A stretch of DNA of 64,000 bases from Roseivivax sp. THAF197b (lineage in GTDB: Bacteria > Pseudomonadota > Alphaproteobacteria > Rhodobacterales > Rhodobacteraceae), in the NCBI RefSeq assembly GCF_009363255.1, contig NZ_CP045318.1, forward strand, positions 1,340,001 to 1,404,000, in the 5' to 3' direction. This document shows positions 46,005 through 54,165 of this stretch, piece by piece; the first letter of the stretch is position 1, and every line of letters starts with the position of its first letter. The notes under the pieces are model-generated. The model ran no database searches and was not told the origin of the DNA. It worked only from the letters and a program-made list of their open reading frames with translations. A program made the translations under genes and the position numbers.

Positions 46005-47072
46005 TCAAAGCGCGCCGTCGGCCGCCATCTGCATGTAGCTCGCGTCAAAGCGGAACTGCACGTTGTCGGTATTCCCGGTCACGGTCCCGTCCGGGTATTC
46101 GATGCCCACGAAATCCGCCGAGGGCGCATCGACGCCGAGGATCCCCTTGTCGAACAGGAACTCGGCAACGTTAACCATCGTCTCGGGCAGATCCGCGCTC
46201 GAGGCCTGCGCGACCGCATCGGCGGGCGTGTAGAACATCTCCGTCGCGGCAAGCTGGGCCTTGTAGCCTTTGAGATCCGTACCCGAGGCCTCGGCCATGG
46301 CGGTCAGCGCCTCTTCGTCGCCTGCGGCCATCAGGCCCATCACCTCGTACCAGGCGCCGACGACGGCCTTGCCGAAATCGGGATTGGCGGCCAGCGTTTC
46401 GGTGTTCACCACCATCAGATCGAGGATCTCGCCCGGAATGGCCGAGCTGTCGAAGATGTTCGTGGCATCGGGATTGGTGTTCAGGATTTCCGACACGAGC
46501 GGGTTCCAGGTGACGACGGTGCTCACATACTCGGTCGCAAACGCCGCGATCATGTCCGCGTCCGAGGTGTTCACGACGCCGTCGAGGTCCCGCTCCGCGA
46601 GGCCCACGCTGTCGAGCGCGCGTGCGAGCAGGTAATGCGACACCGACAGCTCCACGAGGTTCACGGATGTGCCCGCGAGGTCTTCAAGCGTCGCGTCGCC
46701 CTTGGCGATCACCGCGTCATTGCCGTTGGAATAATCCCCGATGATCAGCGCGGTCGTGTCGACGCCGCCGCCTGCCGGGATCGACAGCGTGTCCATGTTC
46801 GTGGCCGAGACGCCGTCGAAAGCACCGGCGGTGTATTGGTTGATGGATTCCACGTAATCGTTGATCTGCACGATCTCGACGTCGATGCCGTATTTCTCGG
46901 CCCATTTGTCCATGATGCCGGAGTCTTCCAGGTAGCCCCAGGGCATCCAGCCCACATAGATCGACCAGGCCAGACGGAATTCGGACTTTTCCTGTGCGGC
47001 GACAGGGCCTTGGGTCGCGGCAAGGAGGCCAAGCGACAGGACCGTCGTGGACAGCAGCGTTCTTCGGTTCAT
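46005..47072 (-). CDS. ABC importer substrate-binding protein of the guanidine operon
   Basis: 355 residues with a signal peptide (MNRRTLLSTTVLSLGLLAAT, cleavage near VAA-QE). TauA/NrtA-like fold: FRLAWSIYVGWMPWGYLEDSG, GVSATNMDTLSIPAGGGVDT, VELSVSHYLLARAL and STVVTWNPLVSEI. It is of the class linked with urea/guanidine carboxylase regions, and here it follows directly on a guanidine-I riboswitch, so guanidinium is the probable ligand. First gene of the six-gene operon. Confidence 0.88.
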   Translation of the reverse strand: MNRRTLLSTTVLSLGLLAATQGPVAAQEKSEFRLAWSIYVGWMPWGYLEDSGIMDKWAEKYGIDVEIVQINDYVESINQYTAGAFDGVSATNMDTLSIPAGGGVDTTALIIGDYSNGNDAVIAKGDATLEDLAGTSVNLVELSVSHYLLARALDSVGLAERDLDGVVNTSDADMIAAFATEYVSTVVTWNPLVSEILNTNPDATNIFDSSAIPGEILDLMVVNTETLAANPDFGKAVVGAWYEVMGLMAAGDEEALTAMAEASGTDLKGYKAQLAATEMFYTPADAVAQASSADLPETMVNVAEFLFDKGILGVDAPSADFVGIEYPDGTVTGNTDNVQFRFDASYMQMAADGAL

Positions 47073-47168
47073 GGACTTACCCTTTGTAAGCGTCCCGCCC
47101 TCGATTGAGGTAAGGTCCGGCCCGCTGGCGGAACAAAGAGGTGGGCGCGGGTCAGACCTGCGCAGTAT

Positions 47169-47270
47169 GCCTCCCGGGATTTTGCCCCGCCGTGTGCCCG
47201 CCCGGAATTTGCCGGTCAGGTGACGTTTCTCGGACCAGACCCGCGGGGGCGCGGCGGAACCCTAAACGTC
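47169..47270 (-). promoter_or_regulatory. Guanidine-I (ykkC) riboswitch
   Basis: The minus strand carries the ykkC signature in order: GACGTTTAGGGTTCCG, a GC-rich hairpin, GTCTGGTCCGAGAAACGTC, then ACACGGCGGGG, AAAATCCCGGGAGG. The P1 helix is formed by GACGTTT (47264-47270) and AAACGTC (47222-47228). Guanidine-I RNAs bind guanidinium and turn on detoxification or degradation genes. It lies about 100 bases ahead of the binding-protein gene at 47072. I see no strong T-run terminator after it, so control may act through translation or a weaker terminator. Confidence 0.92.
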
Positions 47271-47311
47271 CTGCACCCCGAAGATGACCCGCCAACGCGC
47301 GCCTTGCGCAA

Positions 47312-47334
47312 CAAAAAAGGACCGCTTAGCGCGG
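47312..47334 (-). terminator. Short terminator after the DUF3775 gene
   Basis: On the minus strand CCGC-GCTAA-GCGG is followed by TCCTTTTTTG. The stem is only 4 bp but the T-run is strong. It would separate the DUF3775 transcript from the guanidine operon, whose promoter must then lie between here and the riboswitch (47271-47311). TTGCGC and TCATCT 18 bases apart are possible -35 and -10 elements there. Confidence 0.45.
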
Positions 47335-47514
47335 GCTCGCCTGCGTCTGTGCTTAAAAACTAGACATCGGTGCCGGAGAGCGGCGGACGCGGGCACGGTG
47401 GCATCGGCGATTGTTGCACCGCAGAGCGAAGCGTTCCTGCGGCTGTCGGGCGAAACACCGTCGGCGTCATCATCCCATGCGGTGGAGGCATCGCGCGCAG
47501 AGGTGACCGCGCTG
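47335..47514. other. Non-coding stretch between riboswitch region and DUF3775 gene
   Basis: About 180 bases; the whole gap from 47073 to 47514 holds the binding-protein leader, the riboswitch, a terminator and this GC-rich stretch, in which I see no gene or clear motif. Confidence 0.4.
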
Positions 47515-47838
47515 TTACCGGTCGCGGAAATGGTCTTCGGCGTCGCTCACATCGATACCAAGCGCATCGAGGCCGGATTCCAACTGGTCCGCCAGTTCCG
47601 GCATGCCCGACAGATAATCCGCCGTCGGTGCGGTCGCCTCGGCCCGTGCGGTGGCGAGCGCCTCGTCCCAGTCATCCGCATCGAAACTTTCGCGACCCAC
47701 CCACATGATCGCCACGAGGTTCGCGGCCTCATCCTCGTTCAATCCGGAGATGTAGTCGTGAAGCTGGTGGCTTTCCGGTCCGTATTCCCGCGCGAGGAAT
47801 ATGACGCGCACGACCTTGTTGGTGCTGATCTCCGGCAT
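47515..47838 (-). CDS. DUF3775-domain protein
   Basis: 107 residues from MPEISTNKVVRVIFLAREYG, with ribosome site GAGGAG. Small acidic, helical cytosolic protein; the stretch HDYISGLNEDEAANLVAIMWVGR and YLSGMPELADQLESGL are typical of DUF3775, widespread in alphaproteobacteria with no known function. A longer open frame to 48336 overlaps trxC on the opposite strand and is not used. Divergent from trxC. Confidence 0.85.
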   Translation of the reverse strand: MPEISTNKVVRVIFLAREYGPESHQLHDYISGLNEDEAANLVAIMWVGRESFDADDWDEALATARAEATAPTADYLSGMPELADQLESGLDALGIDVSDAEDHFRDR

Positions 47839-48052
47839 CGTTCGCTCCTCTCTGCGGACGCTAGATACGTCACGCGCGCCGGGCAGGGCCTGGCTCGCCT
47901 GCGGATCGTCGGCGCATGTTCGACGCCCAAGGTGTAGGGGGCGGAAATTGTCCAGACGATGACATGAATCAAATCGACCGGCACTTTCCCCCCTTATGCT
48001 GCGGCGCAGGCCTCTTATATATTCATGAGTTGGAATAGGTGGAGCAGCGCCG

Positions 48053-48487
48053 ATGGGCCTGAAACTGACATGCTTTGAGTGTGGACAAGCCAACCGGGTG
48101 CCCGAGGACCGGCTGGGCGCGGGGCCGAAATGCGGCACCTGCGGCGCGGCCTTGATGCCCGCGAAACCCGTCGAGATCAGCCTCGACATTCTCAGGAAGG
48201 CGCAAGCGACCGATGAGGTCCCGCTCGTCGTGGATTTCTGGGCCGCATGGTGCGGGCCGTGCCGGATGATGGCGCCGGAATTCGCGAAGGCTGCCCAGAT
48301 GCTCAAGGGCCGGGCGCGCTTTGCCAAACTCGACACCGAGGCGCATCCGGCGGCGGGCGCTCGCTACGGCATCCGGGGCATTCCGCTGCTCATTGCCTTC
48401 CGCAAGGGGCGAGAGATCGCGCGCCGGACGGGCGTGACGCAGGCGGGCGAGATCGCGGCCTGGGTCGGCGCCGAGGCGCGGACGTGA
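48053..48487 (+). CDS. trxC: Thioredoxin 2 (TrxC)
   Basis: 144 residues. An N-terminal zinc ribbon with two CxxC pairs (Cys 7, 10, 27, 30) precedes a thioredoxin fold with the active site WAAWCGPCR near residues 65-71, and a cis-Pro in IRGIPLLIAF. Reduces protein disulfides and is typically induced under oxidative stress. It is followed after 16 bases by a DnaJ-family gene and cbpM, so it belongs to a protein-quality-control operon. Confidence 0.94.
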   Translation: MGLKLTCFECGQANRVPEDRLGAGPKCGTCGAALMPAKPVEISLDILRKAQATDEVPLVVDFWAAWCGPCRMMAPEFAKAAQMLKGRARFAKLDTEAHPAAGARYGIRGIPLLIAFRKGREIARRTGVTQAGEIAAWVGAEART

Positions 48488-48503
48488 AAAGGGGCCCCGT
48501 GAC

Positions 48504-49457
48504 ATGATCGACGATCCCTACATGGTTCTAGGCGTGGCCAAGACGGCGTCTCAGGACGAGATCAAGAAGGCCTACCGCAAACTCGCCAAGTCCCTGCATC
48601 CCGATCTGAACCCCGACGATCCCGACAAGCAGGCGCGCTTTCAGGCGGTCTCTGCTGCGCACGATCTGCTGCGCGATCCCGAAAAGCGTCGGCGCTTCGA
48701 TGCAGGCGAGATCGACGCCTCCGGTCAGGAACGCCCGCAGCGGCAATATTATCATCAATACGCCGATCAGGATGCGGGCGCGCGCTACGATGGCGGACCG
48801 GGTGGGCCGAGCTTCGGAGGCGGGTTCAGACCCGGCGCGGATGAGGATCTGGCGCAGGCCTTCGCGGACCTCTTCGGCGGTCGCGCGCGCGGCGGCGGGC
48901 CACGCGGGGCGTTTCAGGCGCGCGGTCAGGACCAGCGCTATCACCTGGATGTCGATTTCCTCGATGCCGCGCTGGGGGCGAAACGCTCTGTCACCATGCC
49001 CGACGGCAAGGCCATCGAAATCTCGATTCCGCCGGGCGTGCGCAACGGCCAGACCCTGCGGCTTCGCGGCAAGGGCCAGCCGGGACTGGGCGATGGCCCG
49101 CCCGGAGACGCGCTCATCACCATCGCCGTGGGTGCGCATCCGGTCTTCATCCGCGAGGGCGACAATATCGAGATGGAACTGCCGATCACGCTCGACGAGG
49201 CGGTGCTCGGCGCGAAGGTTGATGTGCCCACGATCGCGGGCTCGGTCGCGATGACGATCCCCCCGGGTGCGTCCTCGGGGCGACGGCTGCGCCTCAAGGG
49301 CCGGGGGATCAAGCGGGGCAACAAGGCAGGCGATCAGACCGTCCGGCTGAAGATCGTGCTGCCGCCCGAGATCGACGACGAGACGCGCAAGCTGGCGGAG
49401 CGGATGCGGGACAAGGCCGCCTTCGACCCGCGCGCGGAATTGAGGAAAAGCCTATGA
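48504..49457 (+). CDS. cbpA: DnaJ-family co-chaperone, CbpA-like
   Basis: 317 residues. J-domain at the N-terminus (MVLGVAKTASQDEIKKAYRK, with HPD in SLHPDLNPD), a Gly/Phe-rich linker (GGPSFGGGFRPG), and two C-terminal substrate-binding beta domains without the zinc-finger region of DnaJ. This is the CbpA plan. It stimulates Hsp70 (DnaK) and captures unfolded clients. The stop overlaps the next start (ATGA), encoding its modulator CbpM. Confidence 0.92.
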   Translation: MIDDPYMVLGVAKTASQDEIKKAYRKLAKSLHPDLNPDDPDKQARFQAVSAAHDLLRDPEKRRRFDAGEIDASGQERPQRQYYHQYADQDAGARYDGGPGGPSFGGGFRPGADEDLAQAFADLFGGRARGGGPRGAFQARGQDQRYHLDVDFLDAALGAKRSVTMPDGKAIEISIPPGVRNGQTLRLRGKGQPGLGDGPPGDALITIAVGAHPVFIREGDNIEMELPITLDEAVLGAKVDVPTIAGSVAMTIPPGASSGRRLRLKGRGIKRGNKAGDQTVRLKIVLPPEIDDETRKLAERMRDKAAFDPRAELRKSL

Positions 49458-49792
49458 GCCTCGATGAACGGATGGTCGTCGCGCGCATCGAGCGCCTCAC
49501 GGTGCACGATCTGCGGCTATGGGTCAGCGAAGGCTGGGTCCGTCCCGCCGAAAGCGAGGCGGGCCCGATTTTCGATGACGTGGATGTCGCGCGCCTGCGC
49601 TTGCTGTGCGATCTGAGCAAGGACATGGCGCTGCCGGAAGACGCGATCCCGACGCTGCTGTCACTCATAGACAACCTGCATCGCACGCGGCGCGACCTGC
49701 GTCTTTTGCGCGAGGCCGTCGAGGATCAGCCAGATGATATCCGCCGCGCCGTGCTGGCATCGCTGAAGGCGCGGATCGGCGGCTCGGACTAG
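49454..49792 (+). CDS. cbpM: Chaperone modulator CbpM
   Basis: 112 residues. MerR-like N-terminal half (LTVHDLRLWVSEGWVRP, DDVDVARLRLLCDLSKDM) followed by a helical tail (NLHRTRRDLRLLREAVED), as in CbpM, which binds the J-domain of CbpA and restrains it. Overlap with the DnaJ-like gene by four bases gives stoichiometric expression. Confidence 0.88.
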   Translation: MSLDERMVVARIERLTVHDLRLWVSEGWVRPAESEAGPIFDDVDVARLRLLCDLSKDMALPEDAIPTLLSLIDNLHRTRRDLRLLREAVEDQPDDIRRAVLASLKARIGGSD

Positions 49793-49844
49793 GAAAAGTG
49801 ATCGGTTTTTGCTAATAGGGCAATGTGATGGGAGGTAAGTTGCC

Positions 49845-50132
49845 ATGACCCCTGATCTGGTTCCGCGGCGCCGGGCCGTGATGATTTTCTACCAACGATA
49901 CCTGGCTTCTGACCGCGCATGGCAGCAGGCGCAGCGCGATGCGCGGGCGTGGTTTCCGGTGGGCGCGCGCCCGACGGGTTTGCTGATCGGTGCGCCGGGC
50001 TCGAAACTGCGCAAGCTCTATGAGCAGCGCGACCGTGCTCTGTTGCAGCTTCAGGCGGCGCAGCGGAAATTCGACGAGGCGCGCCAGCGACGAACGCTCA
50101 AGATTACGCTTTTGGCCTTGCCGCGCGTCTGA
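49845..50132 (+). CDS. Small basic helical protein, unknown function
   Basis: 95 residues, with ribosome site GGGAGGT. Rich in Arg and Leu, with a central stretch GARPTGLLIGAPGSKLRKLYE and a predicted coiled coil LYEQRDRALLQLQAAQRKFDEARQ (split: residues about 58-82). No signal peptide. I do not recognise it. It follows cbpM after 52 bases and could be co-transcribed. Confidence 0.6.
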   Translation: MTPDLVPRRRAVMIFYQRYLASDRAWQQAQRDARAWFPVGARPTGLLIGAPGSKLRKLYEQRDRALLQLQAAQRKFDEARQRRTLKITLLALPRV

Positions 50133-50277
50133 TCTGCTGACGGCCCGCCCCGCATGAACCGCACGCAGGTCGTGGCGTCGGCCCGCGCCCGATGGATCAA
50201 TGCCGCGTTCTGCACTAGCCTGCGGGTTGGACCAGACCGAAGGGTAAAGCCCGGATCGCAGGCGGAGCAGCAAGCCA

Positions 50278-51174
50278 ATGCCGACACTCACAACCGATGA
50301 TGGCGTCGCCCTTTACTACGAGGAGACGGGGCAGGGCACGCCGGTCCTGTTCGTGCATGAATTCGCAGGCGATTGTCGCAGCTGGGAGCCGCAGGTGCGC
50401 TACTTCGCGCGTCGCTACCGCTGCATCGTCTTCAATGCGCGCGGCTGGCCACCCTCGGACGTGCCGGACGATCCGGCGAAGTATTCGCAGGCGCGGGCCA
50501 CGGCGGATGTCATCGCCATCCTCGACGGGCTCGGCATCGACCGGGCGCATGTGGTGGGCCTGTCGATGGGGGGATATGCGACGCTGCATCTCGGCCTGAC
50601 CGCGCCCGAGCGCGCCTTGTCGCTCGTTGTCTCCGGCGTGGGATATGGCGCGGAGCGAGAGCGCCAGACGCTATGGCGGGCCGAGGCGGATGCCAGCGCC
50701 GAAAGGTTGCGCCGCGACGGCATGAAGGCGTTTGCGGAGCATTACACGCAAGGACCGACCCGCGTGCAATTCCAGAACAAGAATCCGCGCGGCTGGCGCG
50801 AATTCGCAGACGCGATGGCGGAGCATTCGGCAACAGGCTCGGCCCATACCCAGCAGCAGGTGCAGCGCGAACGCCCGTCGATCTACGATCTTGAGGATGG
50901 TCTGCGCGCCATGACAACGCCCTGCCTGATCCTGAACGGGGACGAGGATTGGCCCTGTTCACTGCCAGGCATATTCCTGAAATCGGTCATTCCAAGCGCG
51001 CAGCTTCAGGTCGTGCCGGGCACTGGGCATACCGTCAATCTTGAGGAACCGGATCTTTTCAACACTGCGTTGGAGAAGTTCTTCGCGCAGGTCGATGCGG
51101 GACGCTGGCCCCTGCGCGATCCGCGCGCGGTCAGCGACAGCATCACGGGTGTTGTGCCGTCCGATCGAAGCTGA
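50278..51174 (+). CDS. Alpha/beta-hydrolase
   Basis: 298 residues. The fold's core is visible: PVLFVHEFAGDCRSWEPQ with the oxyanion region, the nucleophile Ser in VVGLSMGGYA near residue 98, an acid in LILNGDEDWP and the catalytic His in PGTGHTVNLEEP. Length and motifs fit esterase or haloperoxidase-like hydrolases of the 3-oxoadipate enol-lactonase type; substrate unknown. The ribosome site is weak. It is convergent with a GTPase gene at 51197. Confidence 0.86.
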   Translation: MPTLTTDDGVALYYEETGQGTPVLFVHEFAGDCRSWEPQVRYFARRYRCIVFNARGWPPSDVPDDPAKYSQARATADVIAILDGLGIDRAHVVGLSMGGYATLHLGLTAPERALSLVVSGVGYGAERERQTLWRAEADASAERLRRDGMKAFAEHYTQGPTRVQFQNKNPRGWREFADAMAEHSATGSAHTQQQVQRERPSIYDLEDGLRAMTTPCLILNGDEDWPCSLPGIFLKSVIPSAQLQVVPGTGHTVNLEEPDLFNTALEKFFAQVDAGRWPLRDPRAVSDSITGVVPSDRS

Positions 51175-51196
51175 GAGCGAGGCGCGCAGGACCCAA

Positions 51197-52777
51197 TCAG
51201 CGTGGCGTCTTGTCGGACCGCCTGTACCGCGCCGCCGCGTGTTTCGAGAGCGACCGAAGGCTCTTGGTGACGCCCTGAACCGTATCCAGCGCCTCGCGCC
51301 CGAAGGATTTGTCTCCGCGCGTCAGGCGCGTGCGGTTGCGCTGCACCCGGATGCCTTCCAGAAGCCGGACGGAGACCTGCTGCCGCACCGCCGAGACGTT
51401 CCACGGGTGATTGCCCAGCGCCACCGGGACCGGCGCATCCATGCCCGTCTCCTGCGCGATCGCGGTGACGGCAGCCCCGATGCGGGTCTGCACCTCCTGC
51501 GGAATGGAATGCTCCGGGTAGGGCCAGTCGGACCCGGCCAGCTTGTCGCAGAAGGTGGCGATGCCGATCAGGGGCGGCACGCGACGGCCGGGCTTCTCCG
51601 CGAATTGCGTCTCGATCTTCGCGATCGTGGCCCGGTCGATTTCCCGGCCCGGACGGTTGGCCGCCGCGACCCACAGAAGGATGTCGCAGCGATCCGCCTC
51701 GCGCAGGGTCATCTCGGTGGCCTTGGCGCTGCCATCGAGGCCCGGAAGGTCGACCATGGCGCAGGGCAGACCGTCGATGTCGCCTTCATGCACCGTGTCG
51801 CGATCCGTGGTTGGCGGCATGTCCGTCTCGGCCACATTCATCCCGAGCAAGGCATTCACCAGGCTGGATTTGCCCGCGCTGACCTGTCCCGCGACCGCGA
51901 TCCGCAAGGGCGCATCGGGTTCGGCCAGACGCTGTCGGTCGATATCGGCCTCCTGCAGGATACTTTCGAGAAGCTCCGCGTCGGACATCCGCAAGCGCCC
52001 GGAATAAAGCTCCGTTGCGGCGCGGGCGATCTCCTCGAAGAGGATCCGCTGGCCGATGACCTGCAACTCCCCGGTCAGCATCTTGGAATTGCCGCTGGTA
52101 ACCAGATCCAGCGTCTCGCGCATCACCGCAACAGGCAGGCCCGCGGTCAGCCGATAAACGCGATAGGCGCCGTGCCCCAGACCGTAAAGCCGCTTGGCTC
52201 GGTCCTGGTTCTGCCAGAGCCAGACCAGCGTGCCGACCGAGATCCGGTCCGAGATGGCGATATGCGCCCTGAGATCGGCACGCAGCCGGGATGACACGCG
52301 CTCCACCAGAAGCAGGGCCTCGGGGATCGTGAAGTCGAGATCGCGCTTGCCCGTCTCGCCCGAGGCCTCGGCCACCTTGCGGATCACCTCGAGGGCGAAA
52401 TCCTGGATCTCCTCGACGGGCAGGGGATGGCGCAGGCGCGTGTCGATCAGCTTGCGCGCCGCAGCAAAGGCCTTCTGTTCGGAGGGCGACCAATCGGGAT
52501 CGGCCTCCACATGATACGTCTCGGTCAGGTCCATCGGCTCGGATGGCGCGGCCTTGCCAAGCCACATGGGCAGTTTCAGCGCGAGATAGGCCAAGAGCCC
52601 GATGACCAGACAGGTGATCGTGAATTCCAGAAGGTAGCCATGCTCGCGCAGCCACAGAAGGCCCAGAAGGCACGACACGAGAACCGGCACCGCGATTGCC
52701 CCCGCCCGCACGAGGATGCGCCATCTGAGCAGGAAGCCGCGTGCGCGATCAATGATCATGCTGCTGCCCGGGGTCAT
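51197..52777 (-). CDS. Membrane-anchored dynamin-like/era-like GTPase, second of a pair
   Basis: 526 residues from the first ATG; an in-frame ATG at 52759 would shorten it by six and reduce overlap with the upstream gene. Two adjacent membrane segments (about 23-42 and 48-66) are followed by a helical region and then a GTPase domain: P-loop GQVSAGKSSL near 300, switch PPTTDRDTV, VDLPGLDG and a C-terminal basic tail. The helical stretch before the G domain and the membrane hairpin fit large GTPases that remodel or tether membranes. The G4 motif (normally TKxD) appears as TFCDK. Role unknown. Confidence 0.82.
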   Translation of the reverse strand: MTPGSSMIIDRARGFLLRWRILVRAGAIAVPVLVSCLLGLLWLREHGYLLEFTITCLVIGLLAYLALKLPMWLGKAAPSEPMDLTETYHVEADPDWSPSEQKAFAAARKLIDTRLRHPLPVEEIQDFALEVIRKVAEASGETGKRDLDFTIPEALLLVERVSSRLRADLRAHIAISDRISVGTLVWLWQNQDRAKRLYGLGHGAYRVYRLTAGLPVAVMRETLDLVTSGNSKMLTGELQVIGQRILFEEIARAATELYSGRLRMSDAELLESILQEADIDRQRLAEPDAPLRIAVAGQVSAGKSSLVNALLGMNVAETDMPPTTDRDTVHEGDIDGLPCAMVDLPGLDGSAKATEMTLREADRCDILLWVAAANRPGREIDRATIAKIETQFAEKPGRRVPPLIGIATFCDKLAGSDWPYPEHSIPQEVQTRIGAAVTAIAQETGMDAPVPVALGNHPWNVSAVRQQVSVRLLEGIRVQRNRTRLTRGDKSFGREALDTVQGVTKSLRSLSKHAAARYRRSDKTPR

Positions 52778-53867
52778 GCTGCTGCCCAGCCCCCTTCAAG
52801 GCTTCGCGAAAGGTGGCCTGGATGTCGTCGCGCGTGGGCGTCTCGCCCATCGACAAGGTATAGAGATACCGCCCCGCCGTCCGACCCAGCGCATAGGTCG
52901 CAACGAAGGTGAACGCACCTGCGGCCACCGCGCCTGCGGTCTGACCGTATCCCGGAATCAGCTTGCCGCCCTGCCGCAGCGCAACGCTGCCCAGAAGGCG
53001 GCCACCGACGCCCACACCCAGAAGAGACAGGAAATTCCGCGCCAGCGCCAGCGTAACGGGCACGCCGTAATGATCGCCAAGCTTCTTGAGCATGGTGAAT
53101 TGCAATCCCGTCGACGAAAACAGCCCCAAGATGGGCAGCGCGTCTGACCCGCCCGCCATGCCGGAGTAAAGCAGAACGGTTCGGCGCACCGCGTTGAAGG
53201 CGCGGGATTCGGCGTCGGTCGCGGCTTCCTCGCGCAGCGCCAGCCCGGCATTGGGCAGGGTTTCGACCAGCGCATCCTTCAGGGCGGCAAGCTCGTCTGC
53301 GCGCGGATTGCCATGGGCGGGCAGGCTGATGACGACATGGGGAACGGATCGCCCCGCCGCGTCCTCGATCCGCTTCTGAATGGCGGCCTTGGCACGGGAT
53401 CGCATGGCCGGATCGGGAACAAGATCCGCGCCCGTATGCACAAGCAAGATCTCCATCTTCGGGCGGCGTTGCACCACCGCCTTCAAGGCGTCCGCAACCT
53501 CGCCCTGGATCGGATCATCGAGCCGGGCCACGACCATCACGGCGTGGCTGTGGCCTTCGCAGGCCGCCAGATCCTCGCTTGGATCATAGCCCGCTTCGCC
53601 GAGGCCCCGCGTGTCCAGAAACCGCACGAGCGGCTCCTCGGCGGGGAAGTCGAAACTCTGCGAGCTGCGCGTGCAGGGGGCATAGCCGTTCCCGACCGCG
53701 ATCTCGTCGAGCCCGGTCAGAACCCGGATGAGGGAGCTTTTGCCCGCACCCGTCCGCCCCAGCAGCCAGACGATCGGGATGTCGCGCGCCATTGCCTCCG
53801 CCTCGGGGGGCGGGTCTGCGGCATCCTCCGGGGTCTGCCCGGTGAAACGATCAAACGGGTTACGCAT
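52749..53867 (-). CDS. GTPase with C-terminal DUF697-like membrane domain, first of a pair
   Basis: 372 residues. N-terminal GTPase: P-loop GRTGAGKSSLI near 38, RFLDTRGLGEAGYD, and a G4-like HTGADL. The C-terminal part has several hydrophobic helices (ALPILGLFSSTGLQF, LARNFLSLLGVGVGGRLL, AGAVAAGAFTFVATYALG), as in YcjF/DUF697 proteins. It overlaps the next GTPase gene by 11-29 bases, so the two are translated together and probably act as a complex at the inner membrane. Ends with GQQHDPGQQHDH, a small coding repeat at the junction. Confidence 0.84.
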   Translation of the reverse strand: MRNPFDRFTGQTPEDAADPPPEAEAMARDIPIVWLLGRTGAGKSSLIRVLTGLDEIAVGNGYAPCTRSSQSFDFPAEEPLVRFLDTRGLGEAGYDPSEDLAACEGHSHAVMVVARLDDPIQGEVADALKAVVQRRPKMEILLVHTGADLVPDPAMRSRAKAAIQKRIEDAAGRSVPHVVISLPAHGNPRADELAALKDALVETLPNAGLALREEAATDAESRAFNAVRRTVLLYSGMAGGSDALPILGLFSSTGLQFTMLKKLGDHYGVPVTLALARNFLSLLGVGVGGRLLGSVALRQGGKLIPGYGQTAGAVAAGAFTFVATYALGRTAGRYLYTLSMGETPTRDDIQATFREALKGAGQQHDPGQQHDH

Positions 53868-54165
53868 ATGGCATCACTTAACCTGCGGGGCTGAAACGGA
53901 AAGCCAGCCCTGCCGCGCGACCTTCCAAACGGTGGCCCGCACCACTCCCGCAAACCGGACTTGGGAGGTGGGATAGGCCACCGGGCCGGATCGGGGATCC
54001 GCGCATGCAGTCATTCTGGCGCCTTTTCGGCAGGGGACATCATGCAAAGCCTAAGCAATCCTGCGGGACGATCCAAACAAAGATGCGCAAAGTCGGGGCT
54101 TTGGCCCGTCTCGGGTCCGCTCAACGCCACTCCTTGCCTGCTGGACGCGCCGCGCGGGATGCCGC
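53868..54165. other. Non-coding gap between GTPase and chaC genes
   Basis: Just under 300 bases carrying the divergent control regions of the GTPase pair (minus) and chaC (plus). No repeat, hairpin or small gene with a ribosome site is evident. Confidence 0.4.

Noticed and set aside
47284..47937. Plus-strand open frame over the DUF3775 gene and the riboswitch promoter
   Set aside because: It overlaps a recognisable minus-strand gene and a structured RNA region; no ribosome site and no motif.
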